Origin: WSZJ01 sp964590435
GTDB lineage: Bacteria > Planctomycetota > MHYJ01 > WSZJ01
NCBI GenBank assembly: GCA_964590435.1
Contig: CAZPWT010000018.1
Location: 62,001 to 126,000, forward strand
Direction: 5' to 3'
DNA length: 64,000 nucleotides
In this document: in pieces, positions 35,046 through 43,469 of the stretch
How the letters are laid out: each line of letters starts with the position of its first letter
Position numbering within the stretch: the stretch's first letter is position 1
The notes under the pieces: generated by a model
What the model saw: only the letters and a program-made list of their open reading frames with translations
Databases searched by the model: none
What the model was told of the DNA's origin: nothing
Program-made: the position numbers and the translations under genes

Positions 35046-36266
35046 ATGTCCGAAGTCGAAACCCGGATCCGCACCCTCCTCGCCGCCGGCCCGCGGACGG
35101 CCGCCGACCTCGGGCGCGAGGCGCTGGGGATCCAGGGGCCGGAGGCGATCCTCGCCAAGGTGGCGGAGGCGGCGCTGTCCAAGCTGCCATGGGTCGAGAA
35201 GGACGGGGACGCGTGGCGGCTGCGGCCGGAGAAGCCCGCGCCCGTCGAGGGTCCGGTGCTGCTCGTCGTGGCGTGGAAGGACATGGCCGCACACGCCCCG
35301 TGGGACGGCCAGCGCCTCGGCGAAATGAAAACATCGGCGGTCCCCGACGTCCCGATGTCCCCCCCGCCCGTCGCGTTCGGCTCCCTCCCCGGCGTCCTCT
35401 CCATCCGCGCCCTTTGCCGCGCTTTCGACCCCGCCCGCACCTTCACCACCGCCGCCCGCGCCGCCGAGGAATGGAAGCTCCCGCACGGCGCCGGCGAGGA
35501 CGCCCTCGGCGCGCTCCACACCCTCGCCGCCGTCTGGGAGCGCGTGAAGGACCTCGCTGCGGAGCGCGACATCCGGGGGCTGGAAGCGCTGCGGGAGGTC
35601 GCGGACAAGCCGCGGCCGCGGCTCGATCTCGCGCCGTACGGCTTCGACGCGGCGTTCCTCGCCACGCTTCCCGAGACTCCGGGGACCTATCGTTTCCTCG
35701 ACGCCGCCGGGACCGTCTTCTACGTCGGCAAGGCGCGCAACCTCCGCAACCGCGTGAACTCGTACTTCGCTGTGCCTCGGCAGCCGGACGAAAAGTGGCT
35801 GGCGATCACGAAACGGCTCCGCGCGATCGACTTCACGATCCACGGGAGCGAACTCGAGGCCCTGCTCGACGAAAACCGCCTGATCCGCGAGTTGCGCGGA
35901 TCGCTCATCAACGTCCAGGAGTCGGCGCATGCCCGGACTCCGCGCAAGCTGCCGGAGCGGTCGATTTTCGTGCTGCCGGTCGCGGACGACCGGCGGGCGG
36001 CGGTATGGCTGCACCGGCGGGGGGCGGCGCTGAAGCGGCTGGACCTGCGGTTGGACCCGCGCGGCGTCAAGGGGGCGGCCGGCGAGGCGAAGGCGTTCTT
36101 TGACGCAACGCGTCAATCCGATCCCGAATCGCTGGCGATCGGCGAGGCGTGGCTCGGGGACAACCTTCACCGCATCGCGCGGATCGACCCGGATCGGCCG
36201 GATCTCGACGCGGCGCTTGCCGGGGTGCTGCGCGGCGACGCCTTTGCCGCCGGCGAGCGCCGGTAG
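35046..36266 (+). CDS. GIY-YIG nuclease-domain protein (UvrC/Cho-like)
   Basis: A 406-residue protein. Residues about 205-300 are a UvrC-type GIY-YIG nuclease domain: TPGTYRFLDAAGTVFYVGKARNLRNRVNSYF, then SELEALLDENRLI with the metal-ligand Glu. The N-terminal 60 residues resemble a winged helix. The part in between (GVLSIRALCRAFDPARTF, GEDALGALHTLAAVWERV) faintly recalls a DnaQ exonuclease tail without its catalytic Asp/His residues. UvrC's second nuclease domain is absent, so this is closer to Cho or the DnaQ-GIY-YIG proteins than to UvrC. It probably acts in DNA repair. It is convergent to the next gene with one base between. Confidence 0.8.
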   Translation: MSEVETRIRTLLAAGPRTAADLGREALGIQGPEAILAKVAEAALSKLPWVEKDGDAWRLRPEKPAPVEGPVLLVVAWKDMAAHAPWDGQRLGEMKTSAVPDVPMSPPPVAFGSLPGVLSIRALCRAFDPARTFTTAARAAEEWKLPHGAGEDALGALHTLAAVWERVKDLAAERDIRGLEALREVADKPRPRLDLAPYGFDAAFLATLPETPGTYRFLDAAGTVFYVGKARNLRNRVNSYFAVPRQPDEKWLAITKRLRAIDFTIHGSELEALLDENRLIRELRGSLINVQESAHARTPRKLPERSIFVLPVADDRRAAVWLHRRGAALKRLDLRLDPRGVKGAAGEAKAFFDATRQSDPESLAIGEAWLGDNLHRIARIDPDRPDLDAALAGVLRGDAFAAGERR

Positions 36267-36267
36267 G

Positions 36268-37329
36268 CTACCGCGCCGGTTCGACGTCCACGATCACCAC
36301 CTGCGGCGCGCAGAAGAACCGCAGCCGCGGGGCGCTTCCCCGCTCCATCCCGATCCCGCGGGAGACGACGAGGGTGCGGCCGCCGCCGAGGTCGTGGGCG
36401 CCGCCGGCGGCCTGGCCGCGGGGGATGCGAGTGAGGGTGATGAGGGGGCCGAAGCCCGGAATCTGGACCTGGCCGCCGTGCGTGTGGCCGGCCACGAGCA
36501 GGTCGGCCTGCACGTCGCCGAGCGAAAAGTCCGGCGCGTGGCCGAAAACGACCTGGAATCCCGGCGTCTGCGGTATCCGGAGGCCGGGGCGGCGGGATTC
36601 GTGAAGCGAAAGGCCGACGAGGGCGACGCCGTCCCGCTCGGCGTGGAAGGTCTGCCCCGACGCCAGCATCGGGAGCCCGGTGAAAATGTCAAGCCAGTCC
36701 CCCGAGTCGTTGTCCCCCATCACGGCGAAAACGCCCATCGGCGCAGCCAGGGACTCTTCCCTGAAAAGTGCGCGAAGGCTTTCATGCTGGGTTCGGCGCT
36801 TGGCGTCGTCTTCCTCCTCGATGTAATCGCCGGTCAGGAGGACGAGGTCGGGCTTCTCGGCCATGGCGGCGCGGACGGCGCGGCGTTCGTGCTCGCCGAC
36901 GTGGTCGGTCTGGATGTCGGAGAGCACGGCGATCCTGAAGGGCTTCCCTGCTTTGGCCGAGACGACCCGGACATGGGTGACGTCGAGCCGCCGGGGTTCG
37001 ATGAGGAACGCATCGGCGGCGACGGCGAGGAGCGCCGCGGCCGACAGCCCGCACGCCGCGGCGGCGCGCCGCGAGCGCTTCCGTAGCGCCCAGCCCCCGG
37101 CCAGGAGAAGGACCGGGGCGTGCGCGAAAATGGCCCAGGACCAGAGGCGAAGGGTGGCGAAGGCGTCGCCGGTGAGCGGAAAGGCGATCGCTGCGCCGAG
37201 GATCAACGTGAAGGCGACCCATGAGACGACGCGGCGGGGCGGAGCGCCGAGGGAACGCATCGCGAGCGCGACGCCGATTTCGGCGGCGGCGAGGAGGAGG
37301 TTCCAGCCGATCTCGAGGACGGGATTCAT
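36268..37329 (-). CDS. membrane metallophosphoesterase (YkuE/YaeI-like)
   Basis: A 353-residue protein with about four N-terminal membrane helices (residues 1-110) and a C-terminal calcineurin-like domain: LSDIQTDHVGEHE, LLTGDYIEE, VMGDNDSGDW, FGHAPD and AGHTHGGQVQIPGFG. The His after SDI is replaced by Gln (SDIQ), which is an expected metal ligand, as is Asn-Asp in place of Asn-His in GDND; activity may be altered. YaeI/YkuE relatives act on lipid phosphates at membranes. It is unrelated in detail to the other two phosphoesterases in this window. Confidence 0.85.
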   Translation of the reverse strand: MNPVLEIGWNLLLAAAEIGVALAMRSLGAPPRRVVSWVAFTLILGAAIAFPLTGDAFATLRLWSWAIFAHAPVLLLAGGWALRKRSRRAAAACGLSAAALLAVAADAFLIEPRRLDVTHVRVVSAKAGKPFRIAVLSDIQTDHVGEHERRAVRAAMAEKPDLVLLTGDYIEEEDDAKRRTQHESLRALFREESLAAPMGVFAVMGDNDSGDWLDIFTGLPMLASGQTFHAERDGVALVGLSLHESRRPGLRIPQTPGFQVVFGHAPDFSLGDVQADLLVAGHTHGGQVQIPGFGPLITLTRIPRGQAAGGAHDLGGGRTLVVSRGIGMERGSAPRLRFFCAPQVVIVDVEPAR

Positions 37330-37553
37330 CGCGGCTTCGGTTCTTTAACGACGGGGCGGCAAAAGAGGCGGCCCGTAAGGAATCCGTACGTTTTGAGGGC
37401 TGCCCTCGCCTGCGGCAACGCTCTCACCGGAAACGACTTACGGAAATCCCGCGATCGCTACAACATTCCCGCGCAACACGGGTTTTTATCCTGTGATTGA
37501 CGCGCCTGCCCCGGCAGGCTCAAATCCGCGCCCAAACCTCCAAGGGAGAAACC
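37330..37553. other. intergenic leader with hairpins upstream of the beta-repeat gene
   Basis: This divergent gap has no gene. CCGTAAG (37373-37379) and CTTACGG (37437-37443) are inverted repeats. CCCG/CGGG with TTTTT follows at about 37470. A 7-bp hairpin GCCTGCC/GGCAGGC lies about 35 bases before the ATG. These could be regulatory, but no known riboswitch is recognised. Confidence 0.35.
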
Positions 37554-39065
37554 ATGAAGAACGCCTTCCTGGCCGTCGCCACGGCCGCCCTCCTCGCTTC
37601 GCTCGCCTCCACGGCGCGCGCGGACGACTGGGACAAGATCGGCTCGCGCGTCGTCGCTTTCGGCGGCGACCACGACACCATCGACGGCTCCGGCGAGGGG
37701 AAGTTCACCGCCATCAAGATCGACGTCGACGACGGCAACATCGAGATGTACGACATCAAGGTCACCTTCGGGAACGGCGATCCCTACTCGCCCGGCACGC
37801 GCCTGGAGTTCAACGAAAACTCCCGCAGCCGCACGATCGACCTCCCCGGCGAAGTCCGCACGATCCGCAAGATCGAATTCTGGTACCGCTCCAAGTTCAA
37901 GAAGGGCCGCGCGACCGTGACGGTCTTCGGGAAGCGCGCCGCCGGCGGTGGAAACGCGGGCGGCCAGAATGATCCCCGCCCGCCGGTGAACGGCCCCGCG
38001 GCCGACAACGACAAGGGCTGGGAACTCCTCGGCCTGCGTCTGGTCGACTACGGAGGCGACCACGACTCGATCGAGGTCACGGCCAGCGAAGGCCGCTTCA
38101 AGCAGATCAAGCTCGACGTCGAGCGCGGCAACGTCGACATGTTCGACATCAAGGTCACCTTCGGCGACGGCGAGTCCTTCTCGCCCGGGACGCGCTTCGA
38201 ATTCCGCGAAGGGTCCATGAGCCGCACGATCGACCTCCCCGGCGAGGCCCGCGTCATCCGCAAGGTCGAGTTCTGGTACAAGTCCGAGCGCCGCGACGAC
38301 AAGGCGCGCGTCCGGCTGTACGGAAACCAGGCCGGCGGCGGCGGCGGGAACGAGTCGAAGGAAAAGTGGGAAAAGCTCGGCTCGCGCACGGTCGACTTCG
38401 TGGCCGACAAGGACACGATCGAAGTCGGCGCCAACGAAGGCCGCTTCGACAAGATCCGCATCGACGTCGAGGAAGGCAACCTCGACATGTGGAACATCCG
38501 CGTCGTCTTCGGCGACGGCAACGACTTCTCCCCCGACACGCGCATCGAGTTCCGCCAGGGTTCGATGAGCCGCACGATCGACCTGCCCGGCGAGGCGCGC
38601 GTCATCCGCAAGATCGAGTTCTGGTACAAGTCCGAGTTCAAGAAGGGGCGGGCGACGGTGCACGTGTTCGGCCGCCACGCGGCGGGCGGAAACGCGGGTG
38701 GGAACGACCGGCCGCCGCAGAAGGACCCGAAGGACCGCTTCCCCGGCTGGGACTTCCTCGGCGCGCGGGTGGTCGATTTCGGCGGGGACCACGATGCGAT
38801 CGACTGCCGCGGCGAGGGACGCTTCACGTCGTTCCAGATCGAGGTCGAGAACGGTGACCTGGAGATGTACGACATCGTCGTGACCTTCGGGAACGGCGAA
38901 AAGGAGTCGCCCCGGACGCGCTTCACGTTCGACGACAACACGCGGACGCGGGTCATCGACCTGCCCGGCAACAAGCGCTTCATCAAGCGGGTCGACTTCT
39001 ACTACAAGAGCATCCGTGCGTCCCGTGACGGGAAGGCGACCATCAACCTTTACGGCAAGCGCTAG
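37554..39065 (+). CDS. exported protein of four tandem beta-repeat domains
   Basis: A 503-residue secreted protein. MKNAFLAVATAALLASLASTARA is a signal peptide. Four repeats of about 110-120 residues follow, each starting W(D/E)xLGxRxVxFxxDxDxI and carrying a DIxVxFGNG(D/E) turn, then RxIDLPGxxRxIxKxxFxYxS. Linkers are Gly/Asn/Pro-rich. The repeat motif resembles the DUF2541-type beta-sandwich family, but I am not certain of the name. The downstream lipoprotein is a single-repeat relative, so the pair probably works together in the envelope. AAGGGAGAA precedes the ATG. Confidence 0.85.
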   Translation: MKNAFLAVATAALLASLASTARADDWDKIGSRVVAFGGDHDTIDGSGEGKFTAIKIDVDDGNIEMYDIKVTFGNGDPYSPGTRLEFNENSRSRTIDLPGEVRTIRKIEFWYRSKFKKGRATVTVFGKRAAGGGNAGGQNDPRPPVNGPAADNDKGWELLGLRLVDYGGDHDSIEVTASEGRFKQIKLDVERGNVDMFDIKVTFGDGESFSPGTRFEFREGSMSRTIDLPGEARVIRKVEFWYKSERRDDKARVRLYGNQAGGGGGNESKEKWEKLGSRTVDFVADKDTIEVGANEGRFDKIRIDVEEGNLDMWNIRVVFGDGNDFSPDTRIEFRQGSMSRTIDLPGEARVIRKIEFWYKSEFKKGRATVHVFGRHAAGGNAGGNDRPPQKDPKDRFPGWDFLGARVVDFGGDHDAIDCRGEGRFTSFQIEVENGDLEMYDIVVTFGNGEKESPRTRFTFDDNTRTRVIDLPGNKRFIKRVDFYYKSIRASRDGKATINLYGKR

Positions 39066-39074
39066 GAGACACCG

Positions 39075-39494
39075 ATGAAGACGATCCTGGTCGGGCTGTT
39101 GGCGGTCGCGCTGCTCGGGTGCGGCGGTGGCGGTCGCAGGCGGGACGGCGGGAACGCGCCTGCGGGCGACCGGTGGGAGAAGCTGGGTTCGCGGATGGTG
39201 AACCACCGCGCGGAGCGGGACGAGATCCACTCGAATTTCCAGGGGGACTTCGTCGCGATCCGCATCGACGTGGACCGGGCTGACCTGGAGCTGTTCGACG
39301 TCGATGTGGTCTTCGGGAACGACCAGCACTGGGACGCGAACGTGCGGCACCACTTCCATGAGGGTTCGTGGAGCCGCCGCATCGACCTTCCGGGACACGT
39401 TCGCCACATCAAGAAAGTCGTGTTCAAGTACCGGACGGCCCATCGCGGCGAGGGCCGGGCCAACGTGGACCTGTACGGGCTCCACCCGAACTAG
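39075..39494 (+). CDS. lipoprotein with one beta-repeat domain
   Basis: A 139-residue lipoprotein with lipobox LLGC in MKTILVGLLAVALLGCGGGG, a glycine/arginine-rich linker, and one domain of the same repeat as the upstream gene: WEKLGSRMVNHRAERDEI, ELFDVDVVFGND and SRRIDLPGHVRHIKKVVFKY. It lies nine bases after the four-repeat gene. The repeat is more diverged here. A terminator follows. Confidence 0.85.
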   Translation: MKTILVGLLAVALLGCGGGGRRRDGGNAPAGDRWEKLGSRMVNHRAERDEIHSNFQGDFVAIRIDVDRADLELFDVDVVFGNDQHWDANVRHHFHEGSWSRRIDLPGHVRHIKKVVFKYRTAHRGEGRANVDLYGLHPN

Positions 39495-39520
39495 CTTTTC
39501 GGCGGCGACATGCGATTCTC

Positions 39521-39556
39521 ACGGGCCGGGGCCATCGCCCCGGCCCGTTCTTCTTG
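39521..39556 (+). terminator. strong intrinsic terminator after the beta-repeat genes
   Basis: A perfect 12-bp stem, ACGGGCCGGGGC (39521-39532) with GCCCCGGCCCGT (39537-39548), a four-base loop and then TCTTCTT. It ends the two-gene beta-repeat operon and lies just before the GTG of the next gene. Confidence 0.8.
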
Positions 39557-39567
39557 AAGAGGCCCTC

Positions 39568-40365
39568 GTGCATCCGCGCGTTTCCGAAGTGCTCGCCGAA
39601 TTCGCCGCGCCGCTTGGGGCGGTCGCCCCCGCGGCACCGGCCGACATCGCCCGGCTAGAGACGCTCGTGGGCCCGATCCCCGACTCGTGGGCCGAATTCC
39701 TCCGCATCGCGGGGGCCTCGACCGGCAACCTCCGCCTCCGCGGCCAGCACACGGAAGTCGGGCTGTCGCTCCCGGAGGACGTGCTCCCCGTGCTGGAGCG
39801 GAAGCGCAAGAAGGAAGCTGCGAAGGGAATGAAACTCGCGCCCGGGGTGGCGAAGCGGTTCCTGATCGGGATGCCGCACGGGTCGTGCCAGGACTGCGGC
39901 CCGGTGTGGCTCGACTCGACCGGCGAGCTCTTCACGGCAGCCATCCGCAAGGGCCTTGAAGAGGCCGGCGTGCGCGAAGCTGCCGTGGTGCAGCTCGACG
40001 AGGGGGAGCCGCGCGGGAAGAAGCCCGTGGTTCCCTTCGTGCTCGGTGAGTCGCTGGCGGCGTGGCTTTTCGATGCGGCGTTCCGGCAATTCCGCCTCGC
40101 CGGCGCGGGCTCGCCGCAGGTGCGTTCGGTCCGCCCGGAGCACGCTTCCGCGCCGCGATCGCTGCTGGAGTCCCTCGGCCGCGCCGCCGTCGCGGAGGGG
40201 ATGCGGCGTCACGACCTCTCGCGGTTCGCGTTGACGTCCCACTTCACGCGCCACGACGCGGCCGCCGCGATCACCTGGAACGGAAACGCCGTCGAGGTCT
40301 CCGTCGCCTCGCGCTCCCCCGCCGTCGCCTCGCGCCTCGGCGCCGCGCTCGCCCGTCCGCGCTAA
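39568..40365 (+). CDS. SMI1/KNR4-like hypothetical protein
   Basis: A 265-residue protein read from GTG 39568 with GAAGAGG upstream. The N-terminal part (IARLETLVGPIPDSWAEFLRIAGAS) resembles the SMI1/KNR4 fold used in immunity to toxins and in other contexts. The middle holds CQDCGPVWLDSTGELF. No toxin gene is nearby, so an immunity role is not supported. The gene stands alone between a terminator and a REP-like palindrome. Confidence 0.65.
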   Translation: MHPRVSEVLAEFAAPLGAVAPAAPADIARLETLVGPIPDSWAEFLRIAGASTGNLRLRGQHTEVGLSLPEDVLPVLERKRKKEAAKGMKLAPGVAKRFLIGMPHGSCQDCGPVWLDSTGELFTAAIRKGLEEAGVREAAVVQLDEGEPRGKKPVVPFVLGESLAAWLFDAAFRQFRLAGAGSPQVRSVRPEHASAPRSLLESLGRAAVAEGMRRHDLSRFALTSHFTRHDAAAAITWNGNAVEVSVASRSPAVASRLGAALARPR

Positions 40366-40450
40366 GCCGGGCCGAAAAAGAGTCTTCTCAAGTCCAAGCT
40401 CCTCGCGGCCCGGCTTATCCTGAGCGAGGCCGCAGGCCGAGTCGAAGGAT
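40364..40450. repeat. two adjacent palindromes, including a REP-like element
   Basis: An 11-base perfect inverted repeat (40364-40374 and 40406-40416) overlaps the end of the upstream gene. It is followed by ATCCTGAGCGAGGCC and GGCCGAGTCGAAGGAT, which form a REP-like palindrome of the TCCTGAGCG...CGAAGGA type common in environmental genomes. The 133-base gap holds nothing else. Confidence 0.55.
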
Positions 40451-40498
40451 TGCGTTGCGGTGGAAAAGTGGCCTGGGAAGAAACATGCCTCAGTTCGC

Positions 40499-40801
40499 TT
40501 AGGACCGCGCTTCCCTCACCATCCACGCCGCGATCGCGGCCGCGACCCCGGGGCCGGGCTCGAATTCCGCCGTGCGGACGTCCGGGTCCGCGCCCGGAGG
40601 ACGGAAAAACGCCGCGAACCTGCCGAATCCCTCGAGCCAGGTGACCGAGAAGCGCCCTGACTTTCTCTCCCGTGGCGACACCGAGACCTGCCCGTCGCTC
40701 CACCCCGGCGCCCATCCCGGCGGCAGCCGTTTCTCCAGCGCCGCCAGCAGCTCGCGCAGCCGCCCTTCCCCCGATACCGCCGGCCCGCGCCTGTCGTTCA
40801 T
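40499..40801 (-). CDS. small hypothetical protein
   Basis: A 100-residue soluble protein from ATG 40801 with GGGAGGAGC as ribosome site. It is basic at the N terminus and contains a compact region PPGWAPGWSDGQVSVSPRERKSGRFSVTW in short, which I do not recognise. The function is unknown. It is transcribed toward the REP-like element. Confidence 0.65.
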   Translation of the reverse strand: MNDRRGPAVSGEGRLRELLAALEKRLPPGWAPGWSDGQVSVSPRERKSGRFSVTWLEGFGRFAAFFRPPGADPDVRTAEFEPGPGVAAAIAAWMVREARS

Positions 40802-40817
40802 GCTCCTCCCAGCGATC

Positions 40818-40878
40818 AACCCCGAACTCGCGACCCGGGACCGAACCCGGAAGTCAGAACCCGGAACCCCGAACTCGC
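40818..40878. repeat. 14-base direct repeat next to tRNA-Arg
   Basis: AACCCCGAACTCGC occurs at 40818-40831 and again at 40865-40878, in the gap between the small gene and tRNA-Arg. The word GAACTCG also builds the palindrome at 28129. I see no integrase gene nearby, so I do not call this an attachment site. Confidence 0.5.
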
Positions 40879-40885
40879 CGTTGAA

Positions 40886-40959
40886 TACCCCCGGCAGGAT
40901 TTGAACCTGCGACCATCGGTTTAGAAAACCGGTGCTCTTCCAGACTGAGCTACGGGGGC
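40886..40959 (-). tRNA. tRNA-Arg (anticodon UCU)
   Basis: The minus strand folds into a complete cloverleaf of 74 bases: acceptor GCCCCCG with CGGGGGT (one G-T pair), D arm GCTC/GAGC, anticodon loop TTTCTAA with anticodon TCT, and T arm GCAGG/CCTGC with TTCAAAT. The outermost anticodon-stem pair is C-A, a mismatch. CCA is not encoded. It reads AGA codons. Confidence 0.92.
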
Positions 40960-41007
40960 GCTCCCTCTAAAGATAGCCGAGCCGCGCCAACGGTTCACGC
41001 TTCCCGC

Positions 41008-41985
41008 TCAATATCCCCGTTCCAGGTCGATCCGGTTCAGCGGCGCTTCGCCGCGCGAGACGCGCTCCAGGTTCTCGATCACATCGCCCCACCGCCCGGG
41101 ATCGTCGAGCGGGCTCGCGGCCCGGTGAGGCGACAGCGTCACGTTGGGAAGCTCGTGGAAGGGGCGGTGCCACGGGAAGCGTCGGCCCTCCGCGTCGGGC
41201 TTCGGCTGGTAGTCGTACCAGACGTCGAGGGCGGCGCCGCCGAGGGGGCCGTTCCTGAGCGCGTCGAACAGCGCGTCCTCGTCGACGACCTCGCCGCGGG
41301 AGACGTTGACGAGGATGGCGCCGGGGCGCGCAGCCGCGAGCTCGGCCCGGCCGACGCAGCCCTTCGTCTCCGGCGTCAACGGGACAGCGATCACAACGGC
41401 GTCCGAATCACGGAAGAGCGCGGCCACGTCCCCCGGCCCGCCGATCCACTCAAAGCCCGGCTCCACCCCCGGGGAGCGCTTCACCGCCCTCGTCTTCATC
41501 CCGAACGCCCGCGCCAGTTCCGCCACGCGGCGGGCGATCGCGCCCAGCCCGAGCAGCCCGAGCGTGCGCCCCTCGAGGATGACGCTCGGCCGGTCTTCGA
41601 GCCACAGCCTCCACTCGCCGGCACGCATGGCGCGGTCGTGAAAGCCAACCTGCTTTGCCTGCGCCAGCAGCAGCCCGAACGTCGATTCCGCGACCGCCCG
41701 CGCGTTGCCGTGCGAGTTGCACACCGGGATGTGCGCGTGCCGCCGGAACAGCGGAACGAGCCCCTCTGGCCCGGCCGCGGGAGTCTGGAAGAGCCGCAAC
41801 TTCTTCGCGGCTTCGAGTTGCTCCGCCGTGATCCGCCATCCGACCGCCGCGTCCGCTTCAGCCACGAGCGCGGGATCGTTGAAGCTGCCCTCCGGAAACG
41901 ACAGGTCGAACCCCGCGCACCGGGAGCGGAAGACTTCCCTGATCGACGGAGGGACGTTCCAGAGGAAGACGACCCGGAAACTCAC
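41008..41985 (-). CDS. D-isomer-specific 2-hydroxyacid dehydrogenase-like protein
   Basis: A 325-residue NAD-dependent dehydrogenase of the D-2-hydroxyacid family. The Rossmann motif is LLGLGAIARRVAELARAFGM (last Gly of GxGxxG replaced by Ala). The catalytic Arg lies in NVSRGEVVDEDAL and the catalytic His in LSPHRAA. The usual LDVFxxEP Glu segment reads ALDVWYDYQPKP, so the catalytic Glu may be missing. The substrate is unknown. The start is GTG 41985, overlapping the aminopeptidase stop (GTGA), which couples the two genes. Confidence 0.88.
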   Translation of the reverse strand: MSFRVVFLWNVPPSIREVFRSRCAGFDLSFPEGSFNDPALVAEADAAVGWRITAEQLEAAKKLRLFQTPAAGPEGLVPLFRRHAHIPVCNSHGNARAVAESTFGLLLAQAKQVGFHDRAMRAGEWRLWLEDRPSVILEGRTLGLLGLGAIARRVAELARAFGMKTRAVKRSPGVEPGFEWIGGPGDVAALFRDSDAVVIAVPLTPETKGCVGRAELAAARPGAILVNVSRGEVVDEDALFDALRNGPLGGAALDVWYDYQPKPDAEGRRFPWHRPFHELPNVTLSPHRAASPLDDPGRWGDVIENLERVSRGEAPLNRIDLERGY

Positions 41986-43190
41986 TTGCGCGTGGTCGCC
42001 TTCTCCCGTTTCTTCGACCCCGTCTTTTCCTTCGCCCCGGACCCGAACGGCGCCGTCTTCGGGGGCGCGGCCCCGCCGAGCAGCCTCTCGGGGTTGAGGC
42101 ATTCGAGCTCGGGGACGATGAAGCGCCCGCTGCGGCGGATGCAGACCCCGTCGAACCAGATCTCGCCGCCACCAGCCTCGGGCGTCTGGATCAGGACCAT
42201 GTCCCAGTGAATCTTGCTCTTGTTCCCGTTGTCGGCGATGTCGTACGAGTTCCCGAGCGCCATGTGCAGCGAGCCCATGATCTTCTCGTCGAACAGGATG
42301 TCGAGCATCGGCTTCTTGATCAGCGGGTGGAACCCGATGGCGAATTCGCCGAGGAAACGGCCGCCTTCGTCGCTGTCGAGGATCTCGTTCAGGCGCTTCG
42401 TGTCGGAACTGGTGGCGTTGACGACCTTGCCGTTGCGGAACTCGAGGCAGATGTTCTCGAAGCGCGAGCCGAGGTAGATCGTGGGAGCGTTGAAGCGAAT
42501 CTTGCCGTTGACGGAGTTTTTCACGGGAGCAGTGAAGACTTCGCCGTCGGGGATGTTCATGTCGCCGGTGCACGCGATGGCAGGGATGCCCTTGATCGAC
42601 ATGGTGAGGTCGGTGTCGGGCGCCTTGACGCGCACGGTGTTCGTCTTCTGCATGAGGTCGCGCAGCGGCGTCATCGCGCCGGCCATCTTCGCGTAGTCCA
42701 TGGTGCAGACGTCGAAGTAGAAGTCCTCGAACGCGCGCGTGGACATCCCGGCCTGCTGGGCGAACGACGGGCTGGGCCAGCGCAGGACGCACCACTTCGT
42801 GTTCGTGATGCGGCGCTTGAAGTGCACGGGCTGCATGTAGTGGGTCTGGTACCACTGCATGTTCGCGTTCGGCACGTCGCTCATTTCCGCGACGTTGAGC
42901 GATCCACGGAGGCCGATGTACGCCTGGGCCTCTTTCATGAGGGCAAGGTCCGCCTGCCCCTGCGCCTTCCAGGTTTCTTCCTTGCCGTGGACGAGCAGCG
43001 CCCGCGTGACTTCGTTCTGCCGGACGTGCACCAGCGGAACTCCCCCGGCCGCGGAGATTTCCTCGACCAGGATCCCGACCACGTCGGGCGGGATATCGAA
43101 GGCCTCGACCAGCACCTTTTCCCCGGGCTGAACCCGGCAGGAGTAGCCGACGAGGGTTTTGGCGAGTTTGACGACGCGGGGATCTCTCAA
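41982..43190 (-). CDS. M29-family aminopeptidase
   Basis: A 402-residue metallo-aminopeptidase of family M29 (AmpS/PepS type). The metal-ligand motifs are visible: NIPDGEVFTAP, GEFAIGFHP, LHMALGNSYDIA and HWDMVLI. The N-terminal domain has the ADLALMKEAQAYIGLRG region. A basic tail (KEKTGSKKREKATTRK) is extra. It removes N-terminal residues from peptides in the cytosol. The start is TTG 43190 with AGGAGG upstream; no ATG fits. It is coupled to the dehydrogenase gene downstream. Confidence 0.9.
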   Translation of the reverse strand: MRDPRVVKLAKTLVGYSCRVQPGEKVLVEAFDIPPDVVGILVEEISAAGGVPLVHVRQNEVTRALLVHGKEETWKAQGQADLALMKEAQAYIGLRGSLNVAEMSDVPNANMQWYQTHYMQPVHFKRRITNTKWCVLRWPSPSFAQQAGMSTRAFEDFYFDVCTMDYAKMAGAMTPLRDLMQKTNTVRVKAPDTDLTMSIKGIPAIACTGDMNIPDGEVFTAPVKNSVNGKIRFNAPTIYLGSRFENICLEFRNGKVVNATSSDTKRLNEILDSDEGGRFLGEFAIGFHPLIKKPMLDILFDEKIMGSLHMALGNSYDIADNGNKSKIHWDMVLIQTPEAGGGEIWFDGVCIRRSGRFIVPELECLNPERLLGGAAPPKTAPFGSGAKEKTGSKKREKATTRK

Positions 43191-43298
43191 GGGGCCTCCT
43201 GGCGCAGGGGGTGGAAGGGCGCCAATGTAGGCCGATCGGGTCCTGCGGGCAAGAAACCGGGCTAGCGCCGAACATCCTCGGCCGTGGCCGTTTTGTCA

Positions 43299-43410
43299 GA
43301 GCGCGCGGGGAATTCGGGGGGGCGAGCGGAGTCGGCCCTCCGGCGGAGAAGCGATCAGTCGATCCAACCCAGGCCGACGGAGCCCGCCCCCCCGAATTCC
43401 CCGCGCGCTC
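43299..43410. repeat. 39-base inverted repeat in a divergent gap
   Basis: The left arm 43299-43337 and right arm 43372-43410 are nearly exact reverse complements (GAGCGCGCGGGGAATTCGGG outermost). The 34-base loop contains its own small hairpin CTCC-GGC-GGAG. The architecture matches the element at 45942. It lies in the divergent gap between the aminopeptidase and the 43470 gene. Confidence 0.75.
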
Positions 43411-43469
43411 TCGCAACATTTTGCCCCGACTGGACTTCAGGCTTGTTCCGAGCCGATAAGTAATCCAAA

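Noticed and set aside
39568..40365. Immunity protein of a toxin system (SMI1/KNR4)
   Set aside because: No polymorphic toxin, secretion or second immunity gene is present; the fold is also used outside immunity.
40818..40878. Attachment site of an integrated element beside tRNA-Arg
   Set aside because: The 14-base repeats lie outside the tRNA, are only 47 bases apart, and no integrase or cargo is present.
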